Part shown: one piece after another, positions 53,183-62,348 of the stretch
Layout: each line of letters starts with the position of its first letter
How positions within the stretch are numbered: the stretch's first letter is position 1
Origin: an uncultured Veillonellaceae bacterium
GTDB taxonomy: Bacteria; Bacillota; Negativicutes; Veillonellales; Veillonellaceae
NCBI GenBank assembly: GCA_945867815.1
Contig: CAMBIX010000010.1
Location: 1 to 64,000, forward strand
Length of the DNA: 64,000 bases
Direction: 5' to 3'
The notes under the pieces: generated by a model
What the model saw: only the letters and a program-made list of their open reading frames with translations
Told to the model about the DNA's origin: nothing
Databases searched by the model: none
Translations under genes and position numbers: made by a program

Positions 53183-54487
53183 ATGTATTTGGTATATAAT
53201 ATTCTTCTCATTATTTACTGGATTGGATTGATACCGGTCATTATTTACCGATTGACATTTGAAAAAGGCTTTTATGAGAGGACCAAGCAAAGTGCTGGCT
53301 TTATGCCAGAAGCCTTAATGAAGAAAATAGAAGGACGACGGGCTATTTGGCTGCATGCGGCCTCTGTCGGTGAAATTGTAGCTACGAGCCCTATTGCTAA
53401 GGAAATTAAGCGAGAATTTCCAGAAGCCGTGGTTATCGTATCCGTTGTTACAGCAACAGGTCATGATATGGCGGAACGAATCATTCCAGAAGCTGATGGT
53501 ATTATCTATTTTCCTTTAGACTTGACTTTTTTGACACGGCGTATTCTTCGAATCGTTAAACCTATAACGATTTTAATTGTAGAAACAGAGATTTGGCCGA
53601 ATTTCCTTCATATTGCTCAGGAAGAAAAGATACCAGTTATGATGGTAAATGGTCGTATTAGTGACCGCAGTATGCGGCGTTACCTCTTTGTTAAGGGGTT
53701 TATGAAAGACATGCTGCAGTCTATACAGATATTCTGTATGCAATCGGCTGGTGATGCTAAGTATATCAAGTTATTAGGTGCACCAGAAGATAGAATTAGA
53801 GTTACAGGGAATACCAAGTATGACCAGACCTATGCGACGGTAACGCCAACAGAGCGGCAGGAACTCTTGAATGAGTTTGGTTTTGGTCATAATCATCCTA
53901 TTATTGTAGCGGGCAGTACCCATAGAGGGGAAGAAGATGCTATTTTTACAGCTTTTAAAGAAGTCTTAAAAGAAGCGCCTGGGGCCCGCTTACTAATTGC
54001 ACCACGAGAAATTATGCGTGGCGGTGAAGTGAAGAATCTGTCGGAAGGGTATGGCTTACGGGCTATTTGCCGTAGTGTTATGAAAGAACCAGTGCATGAA
54101 GAGATTCCTGTGGTTGTTTTAGATACCATTGGTGAATTGGGCCGTTTGTATAGCTTAGGTGATATTATCTTTGTTGGTGGGTCCTTAGTGCGCACGGGAG
54201 GCCATAATATATTGGAACCAGCCGCTCATGGTAAGCCTATTATTGTGGGACCTAATATGTTTAATTTCAAGGAAATTTACGCCTTGTTAAGTTCTCGTCA
54301 TGCTTGCCTTATGGTGCAGGATACGAAGGACTTAACGCGGACTATTTTGAAATTGTGTCATGATAAGGCCTTGCGTCAGGAAATGAGTGATAATTGCCTG
54401 CGCTTAATGGCTGAGAATAAAGGGGCAACGAAACGCAACTTAGTGGAAGTACGTAAGTTGTTTAAAGCAAATCATATTATTCCTTAA
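53183..54487 (+). CDS. waaA: Kdo transferase (3-deoxy-D-manno-octulosonic acid transferase)
   Basis: 434 residues; adds Kdo to lipid IVA. N-terminal membrane anchor, then the GT-B fold: WLHAASVGEIVATSPI (about residues 56-71), the ETEIWPN motif (about 136-142), NGRISDRSMRRY, AGSTHRGEEDAI and GGSLVRTGGHNILEPAAHGK (about 333-352). It starts 3 nt after msbA and its last base is shared with the ATG of the lpxK frame. Whether one or two Kdo are added cannot be told. Confidence 0.94.
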   Translation: MYLVYNILLIIYWIGLIPVIIYRLTFEKGFYERTKQSAGFMPEALMKKIEGRRAIWLHAASVGEIVATSPIAKEIKREFPEAVVIVSVVTATGHDMAERIIPEADGIIYFPLDLTFLTRRILRIVKPITILIVETEIWPNFLHIAQEEKIPVMMVNGRISDRSMRRYLFVKGFMKDMLQSIQIFCMQSAGDAKYIKLLGAPEDRIRVTGNTKYDQTYATVTPTERQELLNEFGFGHNHPIIVAGSTHRGEEDAIFTAFKEVLKEAPGARLLIAPREIMRGGEVKNLSEGYGLRAICRSVMKEPVHEEIPVVVLDTIGELGRLYSLGDIIFVGGSLVRTGGHNILEPAAHGKPIIVGPNMFNFKEIYALLSSRHACLMVQDTKDLTRTILKLCHDKALRQEMSDNCLRLMAENKGATKRNLVEVRKLFKANHIIP

Positions 54488-54507
54488 TGATGGAGGAGGA
54501 CTGCATC

Positions 54508-55629
54508 GTGAAAGGTGAACAAGCGTTTAAGCGGTTAATTAGCGGACAGATTAAGGGACCTTTAGCTGCGGTTGGCCGTAGTGGTTTAGCCTTGCTTAGT
54601 AAAGGCTATGAAAAAGCGGTGGCTATACGTAATGATAAGTATGACCGCCAAGGGGGCGTACAGGCATCGGTGCCGGTTATTTCCGTAGGAAATATTACAG
54701 CTGGTGGCACAGGTAAGACACCTATGGTGCAGTATATAGGTAGTCATTTGTTAAGCCAAGGCCATAAGCCGGCTGTCTTAAGTCGTGGCTATGGTGCTAA
54801 GGATACCAAGACTAATCGAATTATTTCAGATGGACAAGAGTTATTTGTTACCCCACAGGAGAGTGGGGATGAACCGTGGTTGCTTGCGTCGTCTCTGCCA
54901 GGTATGGGTGTGGTCATTGGTCGTGAACGGGCAGTGTCTGCTAAGATAGCTGTTGAGCAGTTGGGGGCGGATGTTTTAATCTTAGATGATGGTTTCCAAC
55001 ATCGAGCCTTAGCTCGTGATCTGGATATTGTTCTCGTTGATGCGGTTACTCCCTTTGGTTATGGGCATGTTTTACCCAGAGGACTTTTACGGGAACCAAT
55101 GACGTCTTTAAAACGGGCGGATATCGTTGTGTTGACAAAGACGAGTCTAGCCAGCCCTAAGGCGGTAGAAGCGGTAAAAGAACAGGTTCGTGCGATTGTT
55201 CCAGATATGCCAATTGCTTGTACTAATCATGTGCCTAAAGGTGTACAGCGATTAGATGATTGGATTAATGGGTGTAAGCGACAGCCTGTTGGTACAGATA
55301 AGAATTATAAATACTTAGTAGCTACAGGTATTGGTCAGCCACAATCTTTTGTAGAGACCTTAGAAAGGCAAGGGTATACGGTAGTTGGCACCTTAGCCTT
55401 TGGTGATCACCATGCGTATACAGATGAAGATGTTGTTCGTATGTGGACGGATGCCTTTGCTAGTGGTGCCGATGCTATCTTTTTAACGGAGAAAGATGCC
55501 GTTAAACTAGCTACGGTAGAGGCTATGAAGGATTTGAAACTGCCAGTAAATGTACTTAGTATTGGTATTGAATTTGCTGAAGGGGAAGTTGAGTTTATAC
55601 AGCTTTTACAGAGAGTCATGTCTCGTTAG
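54508..55629 (+). CDS. lpxK: tetraacyldisaccharide 4'-kinase
   Basis: 373 residues; phosphorylates the lipid A disaccharide at the 4' position to lipid IVA. P-loop in SVGNITAGGTGKTPMVQYIG (about residues 54-73), then SRGYGAKD, LILDDGFQHRALARDLDIVL and the C-terminal FGDHHAYTDEDV. The GTG at 54508 lies 8-9 nt after GGAGGAGG. An ATG at 54487 is possible but would place that ribosome-binding site inside the gene. LpxK follows waaA although the enzyme acts before it. Confidence 0.93.
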   Translation: MKGEQAFKRLISGQIKGPLAAVGRSGLALLSKGYEKAVAIRNDKYDRQGGVQASVPVISVGNITAGGTGKTPMVQYIGSHLLSQGHKPAVLSRGYGAKDTKTNRIISDGQELFVTPQESGDEPWLLASSLPGMGVVIGRERAVSAKIAVEQLGADVLILDDGFQHRALARDLDIVLVDAVTPFGYGHVLPRGLLREPMTSLKRADIVVLTKTSLASPKAVEAVKEQVRAIVPDMPIACTNHVPKGVQRLDDWINGCKRQPVGTDKNYKYLVATGIGQPQSFVETLERQGYTVVGTLAFGDHHAYTDEDVVRMWTDAFASGADAIFLTEKDAVKLATVEAMKDLKLPVNVLSIGIEFAEGEVEFIQLLQRVMSR

Positions 55630-55638
55630 GAGGATATT

Positions 55639-56367
55639 GTGAAAATTGCATGCATTATACCATCAAGATATGGGTCTACCCGTCTGCCAGGTAAACCACT
55701 AGCCGATATTGTAGGCCAGCCTATGATTCAGCGTGTATATAGTCAGGTGAAAAAAGCGTCTCTACCTGCTGAAGTCATTGTAGCAACGGATGATGAACGG
55801 GTAGCAGCAGCGGTTAAAAGCTTTGGTGGACAGGTAGTTATGACGGATGCCAATCATGCAACAGGAACTGACCGGCTGGCTGAAGTGGCTCGCAAGCATC
55901 CAGATATTGATGTGATTATCAATGTACAAGGAGATGAGCCTCTAATCGAACCGAGTCTGATTGATGCGTTAGGACAGCTTTTTATTGATGATTCTACAAT
56001 GACTATGGCAACGGTGGCGTCTCCTTTGTTAGAAGAGGAATATAATGAACCGTCTACTGTAAAAGTGGTATGCAATAAAAAGGGCGATGCTATGTATTTC
56101 TCACGGTCTTTATTGCCCTATCCACGACATGCTTTTGTAAATCCGCCGTTAAAGCATATTGGAATTTATGCTTATACGAGAGACTTTTTACTAAAGTATG
56201 CACAGATGGAGGCTACACCGGCTGAGGAAACAGAGTCACTAGAGCAGCTTAGGGCCTTAGAAAATGGATATAGTATTCGCGTTATTGTAACGGATAAGCG
56301 CTTTGTTGGGGTAGATACGCCGGAAGACTTAAAACGTGTGAATGAAATTTTTAATAAGCGCAAATAA
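55639..56367 (+). CDS. kdsB: CMP-Kdo synthetase
   Basis: 242 residues; couples Kdo to CMP for WaaA. N-terminal IIPSRYGSTRLPGKPLADI with the nucleotide-binding Arg and Lys, VIVATDDERV, NVQGDEPLIEPSLID (metal-binding Asp), YFSRSLLPYPR and ESLEQLRALENGY are all present. GTG start with AGGAGG. It ends before a 395-nt gap holding two palindromic repeats. Confidence 0.95.
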   Translation: MKIACIIPSRYGSTRLPGKPLADIVGQPMIQRVYSQVKKASLPAEVIVATDDERVAAAVKSFGGQVVMTDANHATGTDRLAEVARKHPDIDVIINVQGDEPLIEPSLIDALGQLFIDDSTMTMATVASPLLEEEYNEPSTVKVVCNKKGDAMYFSRSLLPYPRHAFVNPPLKHIGIYAYTRDFLLKYAQMEATPAEETESLEQLRALENGYSIRVIVTDKRFVGVDTPEDLKRVNEIFNKRK

Positions 56368-56414
56368 CTATAGTTCTTGTGAACTGTGTTTATATTTATT
56401 TTGCGAGCTGGGTA

Positions 56415-56500
56415 CGGAAGCACCTGACGGTCTTCAAAAATTCCGTCCTTCGCTTCGCAAGTCGTTTTGAAGAGACGTCAGGCGCTTCGTGACATAGAGG
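56415..56500 (+). repeat. palindromic intergenic repeat, copy B
   Basis: GAAGCACCTGACGGTCTTCA (from 56417) pairs with the arm TTTTGAAGAGACGTCAGGCG (56465 on) and the CTTC after it. The inner part is CCGTCCTTCG...GCAAGTCG. The tail CTTCGTGACATAGAGG is identical to copy E at 63497. It lies 47 nt after kdsB. Confidence 0.88.
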
Positions 56501-56762
56501 CAGATAGGTTGTTAGATAGACCAATATATTGATATATTGATAGACTGATAGTTATAAGCAAGGCTCGTTAAGGGGCTATAGTTATTTGCTCAAATAAAAA
56601 GAGGGACGAAAAGTGGGGTGGTTACGGAAGTTTCTACTGGCTTTTGAAAGTTCCGCTCTTTGCATGTTGTTTTGAAAATAGGTTAGTTACTTTGTGATAT
56701 AGTGATTAGTAAGTTGATACATTATAATATAGAGATGAATAGATAATATAAGAAGGTGTAAC
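56501..56762. repeat. gap before kdsA with degenerate palindromic repeat C (56625-56702)
   Basis: 56501-56624 is AT-rich and holds short direct repeats of the type ATATTGATAT; I see no gene. At 56625-56702 a decayed copy of the palindromic repeat keeps GGAAG...TTCCGCTCTTTGCA, TTGTTTTGAA and CTTTGTGATATAG, but its outer arms no longer pair well. TATAAT at 56723-56728 could be the -10 box for kdsA; no good -35 is seen. Confidence 0.6.
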
Positions 56763-57584
56763 ATGAAACAGATACAAATAGGGGATTTTACAGTTGGTAA
56801 TGGTGAGTTGTTTTTGATAGCAGGTCCTTGCGTGATTGAAGATCCAGACCGTACTTTGGCCATTGGAAAACGGGCTAAAGAGATTTGTCAAAAGATAGGT
56901 ATTCCTTATATTTTTAAGGCTTCTTTTGATAAGGCGAATCGATCCAGTATTTCTTCTTATCGGGGGCCAGGCTTAAAAGAAGGTCTTCGCATTTTAGCGG
57001 ATATAAAGAAAGAGCTGCAGGTACCTGTCGTTAGCGATATTCATTCCATAGAACAGGTGGAACCAGCAGCAGAGGTACTAGATGTATTGCAGATTCCTGC
57101 CTTTTTATGCCGGCAGACAGATTTAGTTGTGGGGGCTGCTAAAACAGGTAAATGTATTAATATTAAAAAGGGGCAGTTCTTGGCACCAAAGGATATGGCT
57201 AATGTAGTAGGCAAGGTGGAAGAGGTAGGCAATCCCAATTTAATGCTTACGGAACGGGGAGCTAGCTTTGGCTATAATAACTTAGTCGTAGATATGCGGT
57301 CCTTTCCAATTATGCGTAGTTTTGGTTATCCTGTTGTATTTGATGCCACTCATAGTGTGCAGTTACCAGGTGGTGCTGGTACGACGTCTGGCGGACAGCG
57401 TGAGTTTGTGCCGTATTTGGCACGGGCAGCGGCGGCAGATGGCGTAGATGGCTTCTTTATGGAAGTCCATGACAATCCAGCGGAAGCCTTATCGGATGGG
57501 CCAAATATGGTGCGCTTAGATGAATTGGAAGCGCTTTTAAGAGACCTTGTCGCTATTAATAATTTAGTGAAGAAACATAAATAG
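56763..57584 (+). CDS. kdsA: Kdo-8-phosphate synthase
   Basis: 273 residues; condenses phosphoenolpyruvate and arabinose 5-phosphate. TIM-barrel motifs are AGPCVIEDP (about residues 20-28), [12 protein letters not shown] (about 53-64), [32 protein letters not shown] and [13 protein letters not shown] (about 198-210). The Cys in AGPC and the Asn or Cys pattern decide metal dependence; I do not assign the class. It is flanked on both sides by copies of the palindromic repeat, unlike the tight spacing elsewhere in the block. Confidence 0.95.
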   Translation: MKQIQIGDFTVGNGELFLIAGPCVIEDPDRTLAIGKRAKEICQKIGIPYIFKASFDKANRSSISSYRGPGLKEGLRILADIKKELQVPVVSDIHSIEQVEPAAEVLDVLQIPAFLCRQTDLVVGAAKTGKCINIKKGQFLAPKDMANVVGKVEEVGNPNLMLTERGASFGYNNLVVDMRSFPIMRSFGYPVVFDATHSVQLPGGAGTTSGGQREFVPYLARAAAADGVDGFFMEVHDNPAEALSDGPNMVRLDELEALLRDLVAINNLVKKHK

Positions 57585-57599
57585 TTTGGTAGGTATAAG

Positions 57600-57693
57600 G
57601 GAAGTGCCTGATTATCTTCAAAAGTTTCGTCCTTCGCACGTTGGACTTGAAAGTTGTTTTGAAGAAGCGTTAAGTACTTCGTAATATATAGGC
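57600..57693 (+). repeat. palindromic intergenic repeat, copy D (diverged)
   Basis: GAAGTGCCTGATTATCTTCA (from 57601) faces TTTTGAAGAAGCGTTAAGTA (57657 on) and the CTTC after it, with several mismatches. The inner TTTCGTCCTTCGCA and the tail CTTCGTAATATATAGGC match the family layout. It fills most of the gap between kdsA and kdsD. Confidence 0.75.
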
Positions 57694-57774
57694 AAGACCT
57701 ATGTTTAGGTATATAAATAGAAGGGCAACAAGGGCACTTATATAGCGGGTAGTTATAAGGCAAGGAGTTGTATG

Positions 57775-58749
57775 ATGAGCCACATATTGGAAGAGGCAGC
57801 CAAGGTGCTGCATGAGGAAGCAAAAGGAATTGAACAGTTGGTAGATACCTTGGATCAACGGTTTGTTGATGCGGTGAACATGATTTTGCAGTCTAAGGGT
57901 CGTGTCGTCTGCACAGGTATGGGCAAGTCGGGGCATATAGCCCGTAAGGTATCGGCTACTTTAGCTAGTACAGGAACGCCTTCCTTGTTTTTACATCCAG
58001 CGGAAGGTGTTCATGGTGACTTAGGTATGGTTACGGCTGATGATATTGTGCTTGCTTTTTCTAATAGTGGTGAAACAGGGGAAGTCATTAACTTATTGCC
58101 TTCTTTGCGCCGCATAGGGGCTCAGATTATTAGCGTTGTTGGCAAGCATGAATCAACCTTAGCTAAAAATTCTGATATTGTTTTGTTAGTGGAAGTTGAA
58201 AAGGAAGCTTGTCCTTTAGGATTGGCACCAACAACGAGTACAACCGTAGCTTTAGCCTTGGGTGATGCCTTAGCCGTTTGCTTATTAGAAGAACGCCATT
58301 TTACGCCGGAAAATTTTGCTATTTTCCATCCAGGTGGGTCTTTGGGGCGTAAGTTATTGCTTACTGTTGAAAATATCATGCATACGGGTCAAGATAATCC
58401 GGTTGTTTATAGTGGTTCAACGGTGCAAGATGCCTTATTTGTGATGACAGATAAGGGCTTAGGGGCTGCTAATGTAATTGATGAAGAGGGACAGTTATTA
58501 GGTCTTGTTACGGATGGAGATATTCGTCGAGGTTTAGACTCTGGTAGCGAATTTTTAGAATGGCCCGTAGAGGATATGATGACCAAATATCCACGAACCA
58601 TTACTAAGGATAAACTAGCGGCAGAAGCACTTCATCTAATGGAAAAGAATCAGCCTCGACCAATTACGGTCTTACCAGTTGTGGATAAAAAGGGGAAGTG
58701 CTTAGGTATTGTTCATATTACAGATTTATTGCGGCGAGGCATTGTCTAA
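57775..58749 (+). CDS. kdsD: arabinose-5-phosphate isomerase (SIS + two CBS domains)
   Basis: 324 residues; makes arabinose 5-phosphate from ribulose 5-phosphate for KdsA. An N-terminal SIS domain (VCTGMGKSGHIARKVSATLA, HPAEGVHGDLGM, LAFSNSGETGEVINLLPSLR, PLGLAPTTSTTVALALGDAL; about 40-200) is followed by two CBS domains (about 205-324). The ATG at 57775 has AAGGAG at 7 nt; an ATG one codon earlier (57772) is equally readable. It lies directly before kdsC. Confidence 0.94.
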   Translation: MSHILEEAAKVLHEEAKGIEQLVDTLDQRFVDAVNMILQSKGRVVCTGMGKSGHIARKVSATLASTGTPSLFLHPAEGVHGDLGMVTADDIVLAFSNSGETGEVINLLPSLRRIGAQIISVVGKHESTLAKNSDIVLLVEVEKEACPLGLAPTTSTTVALALGDALAVCLLEERHFTPENFAIFHPGGSLGRKLLLTVENIMHTGQDNPVVYSGSTVQDALFVMTDKGLGAANVIDEEGQLLGLVTDGDIRRGLDSGSEFLEWPVEDMMTKYPRTITKDKLAAEALHLMEKNQPRPITVLPVVDKKGKCLGIVHITDLLRRGIV

Positions 58750-59390
58750 TGAGTGAGTTAGTAAAGACATCGAATGGGCAAGAGGATGTAGGCCTTAAGG
58801 GCGGTGATTTATTATCTATGGTCTTAGAGACGAAACCTTTGGCTTTGGCAGATAATGATGATCGCGTTAAGCCTATAAAATTACTCATTCTTGATGTGGA
58901 TGGTGTTTTAACCGATGGTGCTATTACCTATACAAATACAGGTGATGAAAGTAAGACCTTCTCTGCTAAAGATGGACTAGGCATTGTAGCGGCTCAAAAG
59001 GCAGGGTTAACCGTGGCTGTGATTACTGGTCGTAAGTCGGATATTGTTAGGCGGCGTATGACAGAATTAGGTGTTAGTCACCTATATATGGGTGTCGGAG
59101 CTAAAGCCGAGGTGCTAAAGAAGCTTTTACAAAAATTAGGTTTACAATATAAAGAAATAGCTTATATTGGTGATGATTTAAATGACCTGGCTATTATGCA
59201 GGTAGTAGGCTTAGCTATGGCGCCAGCTGATGCGGTACTTGAAGTGCAGGAATGTGCCCATAAGATGTTAACGCATGCCGGTGGACATGGAGCTGTGCGA
59301 GAAGGAATTGAATATATCTTAAAAAAGCAGGGACGTTGGGCTCAGGTTTTGTTACAATATAAGAGAGAGAGACAGACAAAAGGACAATGA
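58749..59390 (+). CDS. kdsC: Kdo-8-phosphate phosphatase (HAD family)
   Basis: 213 residues; removes phosphate from Kdo 8-phosphate. A C0-type HAD with the nucleophile motif LLILDVDGVLTDGAIT (about residues 43-58), VITGRKSDIVRRRMTELGV (motif II/III region) and YIGDDLNDLAIMQ. About 40 residues precede the HAD core, more than the few seen in E. coli KdsC. The ATG shares a base with the kdsD stop (TAATG). A longer frame from 58698 would lie inside kdsD and is not needed. Confidence 0.92.
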   Translation: MSELVKTSNGQEDVGLKGGDLLSMVLETKPLALADNDDRVKPIKLLILDVDGVLTDGAITYTNTGDESKTFSAKDGLGIVAAQKAGLTVAVITGRKSDIVRRRMTELGVSHLYMGVGAKAEVLKKLLQKLGLQYKEIAYIGDDLNDLAIMQVVGLAMAPADAVLEVQECAHKMLTHAGGHGAVREGIEYILKKQGRWAQVLLQYKRERQTKGQ

Positions 59391-59403
59391 GGAGGTGTAG
59401 TGT

Positions 59404-60342
59404 ATGAGTAATGAATGGCAATATAAGGCGTTACGTGGGTTAAGTAAGACTATCTGCCATTTACCATATTCAGCCGTGGTTAAATTAGGCGCCTCGTTGG
59501 GTCCTGTGTATGCAAAAGCGGCTAGCAAGCAAAAAATGCGAGCTATACAAAATATTAAAATAGGTATGAACATGAATGATCAAGAAGCTGAGGCTCTTGC
59601 AGATAAGCTGTTTCGCAATGTTGGCCGGTCAGCTCTTGAAATTTTATATATGCCTAAATTGACACCAGAATTTATACACAAGCACATCGAAGTGCGAGGA
59701 AAAGAATATATTGAAGCTGCCTTAGCTGAGCAGCATGGGGTTGTTATTTTAACGGCTCATGTAGGTAACTGGGAATGGATGGGTGCCACCTTGGCGGCCT
59801 TAGGGTATCCATCAACAACTTTGGTTAAGAAGCAGCCTAATGCCCAGTTTACGCGCCTTATGAATGAATACCGTGAACATGCAGGCTTAGAAGTTTTTGC
59901 TCGCGGTGGGAGTGAAATTCTTAGGGCTATGAAGGCGATGAAGCAGAAAAAATTATTAGGTTTTTTAGCTGACCAAGATGGCGGTTTTCACGGGTTGCCT
60001 GTAACTTTTTTAGGACAGGAATCATCAGCTGTATTGGGGCCAGCTACTTTTGCACAGAAGTTTAAGGCTCCAGTTGTTCCTGTTTTTGCGTCAAGAAAAC
60101 CCAATGGGCATATTGTGCATATATTGCCACCGTTGTATTATAAAGATACAGGAAATGAAGAGGAAGATTTATATCGCTTAACGGAAGCTACGGTACGTAT
60201 TACTGAGTCCTTTATCAGGGAACACCCTGATGAATGGTTATGGTTCCAACATCGGTGGAATACGCGCCTAGCTGAGATTATTGATATTGACCATAAATTG
60301 GCTGTAAGGGAGGCCGTTCATGCCGCAGATAATAAGAGATAG
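59404..60342 (+). CDS. LpxL/HtrB-family lipid A acyltransferase (second copy)
   Basis: 312 residues, same family as the gene at 46253 but clearly diverged. Catalytic H-x4-E in LTAHVGNWEWMGATL (about residues 118-132), FLADQDGGFHGLPVTFLG (about 186-203) and C-terminal EWLWFQHRWNTR. It probably adds the other secondary acyl chain, after Kdo transfer. RBS GGAGGTG. Its end overlaps lptC by 23 nt. Confidence 0.88.
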   Translation: MSNEWQYKALRGLSKTICHLPYSAVVKLGASLGPVYAKAASKQKMRAIQNIKIGMNMNDQEAEALADKLFRNVGRSALEILYMPKLTPEFIHKHIEVRGKEYIEAALAEQHGVVILTAHVGNWEWMGATLAALGYPSTTLVKKQPNAQFTRLMNEYREHAGLEVFARGGSEILRAMKAMKQKKLLGFLADQDGGFHGLPVTFLGQESSAVLGPATFAQKFKAPVVPVFASRKPNGHIVHILPPLYYKDTGNEEEDLYRLTEATVRITESFIREHPDEWLWFQHRWNTRLAEIIDIDHKLAVREAVHAADNKR

Positions 60343-60868
60343 GCTTAAGCTCATTATAAGTGTTATTGTTGTTATTATTTTTTGCGGCTTAGGCTATTAT
60401 TTTTATGAGTCATCTATTAATGCGTCAGATGACCCAACCAAGCCTCATGGTAATTTAGTTACCTTTGATGGGTCGACAATAAAAGAAGAAGAAAATGGCA
60501 AGCTTGTATGGGAACTGACGGCTAAGAAGATTGAATTAAATCCAAAGACGCGCGAAGTATACTTGACGGATTTAACGGGTAAATTCTTTAAAGATGGTGT
60601 GGTTACCACGGTAACAGCGCCACGTGGACATGTGTCTGGTGATAAGTCAACCATACAGATTTCTGGTGGGGTAAAGGCAGAGAATAATAAGGGCGCATCA
60701 GCCAGCACAAATGGTTTAGATTATAATGGCAAGATCAAACAGATTACATCTACGTCGCCATTTACTTATACAGATAATGGTACAACAATTAGTGGCGATA
60801 AATTAGAAGGGGATATGGCTTTACAGATTATAAAAGCGGTAGGCCATGCTAAGCTGAGTAAGAAATAG
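60320..60868 (+). CDS. lptC: LPS export protein LptC
   Basis: 182 residues: one N-terminal transmembrane helix (LIISVIVVIIFCGLGYYFY, about residues 11-29), then a beta-jellyroll of the LptC/OstA type (LVWELTAKKIELNPKTREVY and on). It links the LptBFG pump to the LptA bridge. The start is inside the upstream acyltransferase, so translation is coupled. Confidence 0.9.
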   Translation: MPQIIRDRLKLIISVIVVIIFCGLGYYFYESSINASDDPTKPHGNLVTFDGSTIKEEENGKLVWELTAKKIELNPKTREVYLTDLTGKFFKDGVVTTVTAPRGHVSGDKSTIQISGGVKAENNKGASASTNGLDYNGKIKQITSTSPFTYTDNGTTISGDKLEGDMALQIIKAVGHAKLSKK

Positions 60869-60882
60869 GAGCGAATGCAACA

Positions 60883-61599
60883 ATGAAGATAAAAACAATG
60901 TTAGCTGTAGTGGGACTTATCTCAGCTATGGCTATTCCTGTATGGGCTGAACAGTCACCTAATTTAGCAATTACAGCCGATACTTTGTCCTATGATGGAA
61001 CAACAGGCAAGGCGTCAGCTACTGGCAATATCGTTATTACTAAGGATGACAAGGTTATGACAGGGGCGACTGGCTGGTATAATACAAAGACAGAAGAAGC
61101 CTATTTAGGTGGTGGCGTTAGTATGATGGGGACGAATATGTCTTTGTCGGCTAGTACCTTGCACAGTTATAATAATAGTGAAATCGAAGCTGATGGGTCG
61201 GTTCATTTAACAAAAGACAATAAGCAAGTCTTTGGTAATAAGGTTACGTATAATACGAAGACAGAATATGCAACTGTCGTTGGTGATGCTAAGCTTGTTA
61301 TGGATGACGATGTGTTAACGGCTAATGAAATTCAAGGGAATATAGGCGGCATTGATGTCACGGCTACAGGTAATGTCACGTTAAATAGTGCCAAACGTAA
61401 TTTGTCAGCAACAGCAGATAGTGCCCAATATACACAGACGCCAGGACAGAATAATGGCGTTGCTTATTTACGTGGTAATGCGCATGCCGTGCAGAATGGT
61501 AATGTATTAAATGCACCAGAGTTACGTATTAATTTAGCAGATAATTCGGCACAGACCGAAGGCGGACGAAGCACGTTGATTATTACGCCTCAACAGTAA
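60883..61599 (+). CDS. lptA: LPS transport periplasmic protein LptA (OstA-like)
   Basis: 238 residues with a signal peptide ending PVWA (about residue 22). OstA-type jellyroll repeats follow (ITADTLSYDGTTGKASATGN, EEAYLGGGVSMMG, TEYATVVGDAKLV, GIDVTATGNVTLNS). It is longer than E. coli LptA (185), perhaps with extra strands for the bridge. It lies 14 nt after lptC. Conserves lptC-lptA-lptB order. Confidence 0.92.
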   Translation: MKIKTMLAVVGLISAMAIPVWAEQSPNLAITADTLSYDGTTGKASATGNIVITKDDKVMTGATGWYNTKTEEAYLGGGVSMMGTNMSLSASTLHSYNNSEIEADGSVHLTKDNKQVFGNKVTYNTKTEYATVVGDAKLVMDDDVLTANEIQGNIGGIDVTATGNVTLNSAKRNLSATADSAQYTQTPGQNNGVAYLRGNAHAVQNGNVLNAPELRINLADNSAQTEGGRSTLIITPQQ

Positions 61600-61614
61600 T
61601 GAAGAAAGGCATAT

Positions 61615-62334
61615 ATGTATATAGAAACAGTCAATTTAGTAAAAACATTTAAAAAACGTAACGTAGTTGACGGCGTCTCTATCCGAGTGGATGAAGGTGA
61701 AGTCGTTGGTTTATTAGGTCCTAATGGGGCCGGTAAAACCACTACATTCTATATGATTGTGGGAATTGAACAGCCAAATGCTGGCAATATTTTTGTTGGT
61801 GGCAAGGAAATTACACATATGCCTATGTACAAACGGGCGTCGCAGGGGATTGGTTATCTACCACAGGAAGCGTCTATTTTTCGGTCTTTAACCGTGAGGG
61901 AAAATCTTATGGCTATGTTGGAGACAACAGAGCTTAGTAAGTCGGATAGGCAGGCTAAGGTGGAATCCTTATTGGATGAATTCCATATTCGCCATGTGGC
62001 TGATCGAGAAGGGCAGCAGTTATCTGGCGGGGAACGACGCCGGGTGGAAATTGCTCGTTGTATTTGTATGGAACCGCAGTTTATTTTGTTAGATGAACCC
62101 TTTGCTGGGGTTGACCCGATTGCGGTAGCCGATATTCAGTCTATTATTCGTCATTTAAAAGAACGAGGTATAGGGGTCTTGATTACAGACCATAATGTAC
62201 GTGAAACCTTAGGCATTGTTGATAAGGCTTATATTTTAAATGATGGTAAAATTTTACTCGAAGGTTCGTCAGAAGAAATTGCCAATAGTCCAGTAGCACG
62301 TGAGTTCTACTTGGGAGAAGATTTTAGAATGTAA
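61615..62334 (+). CDS. lptB: LPS export ATPase LptB
   Basis: 239 residues. Walker [10 protein letters not shown] at 35-43, Q-loop YLPQEASIF, signature [15 protein letters not shown], Walker [17 protein letters not shown] and switch [10 protein letters not shown], all matching LptB. Drives extraction of LPS from the inner membrane with LptF/G. Confidence 0.96.
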   Translation: MYIETVNLVKTFKKRNVVDGVSIRVDEGEVVGLLGPNGAGKTTTFYMIVGIEQPNAGNIFVGGKEITHMPMYKRASQGIGYLPQEASIFRSLTVRENLMAMLETTELSKSDRQAKVESLLDEFHIRHVADREGQQLSGGERRRVEIARCICMEPQFILLDEPFAGVDPIAVADIQSIIRHLKERGIGVLITDHNVRETLGIVDKAYILNDGKILLEGSSEEIANSPVAREFYLGEDFRM

Positions 62335-62348
62335 AGGGAGACAAACGG

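Noticed and set aside
57350-57823. Antisense reading frame of 157 codons across the end of kdsA and the gap to kdsD
   Set aside because: It crosses the palindromic repeat and two well-supported plus-strand gene ends. The protein has no family features.
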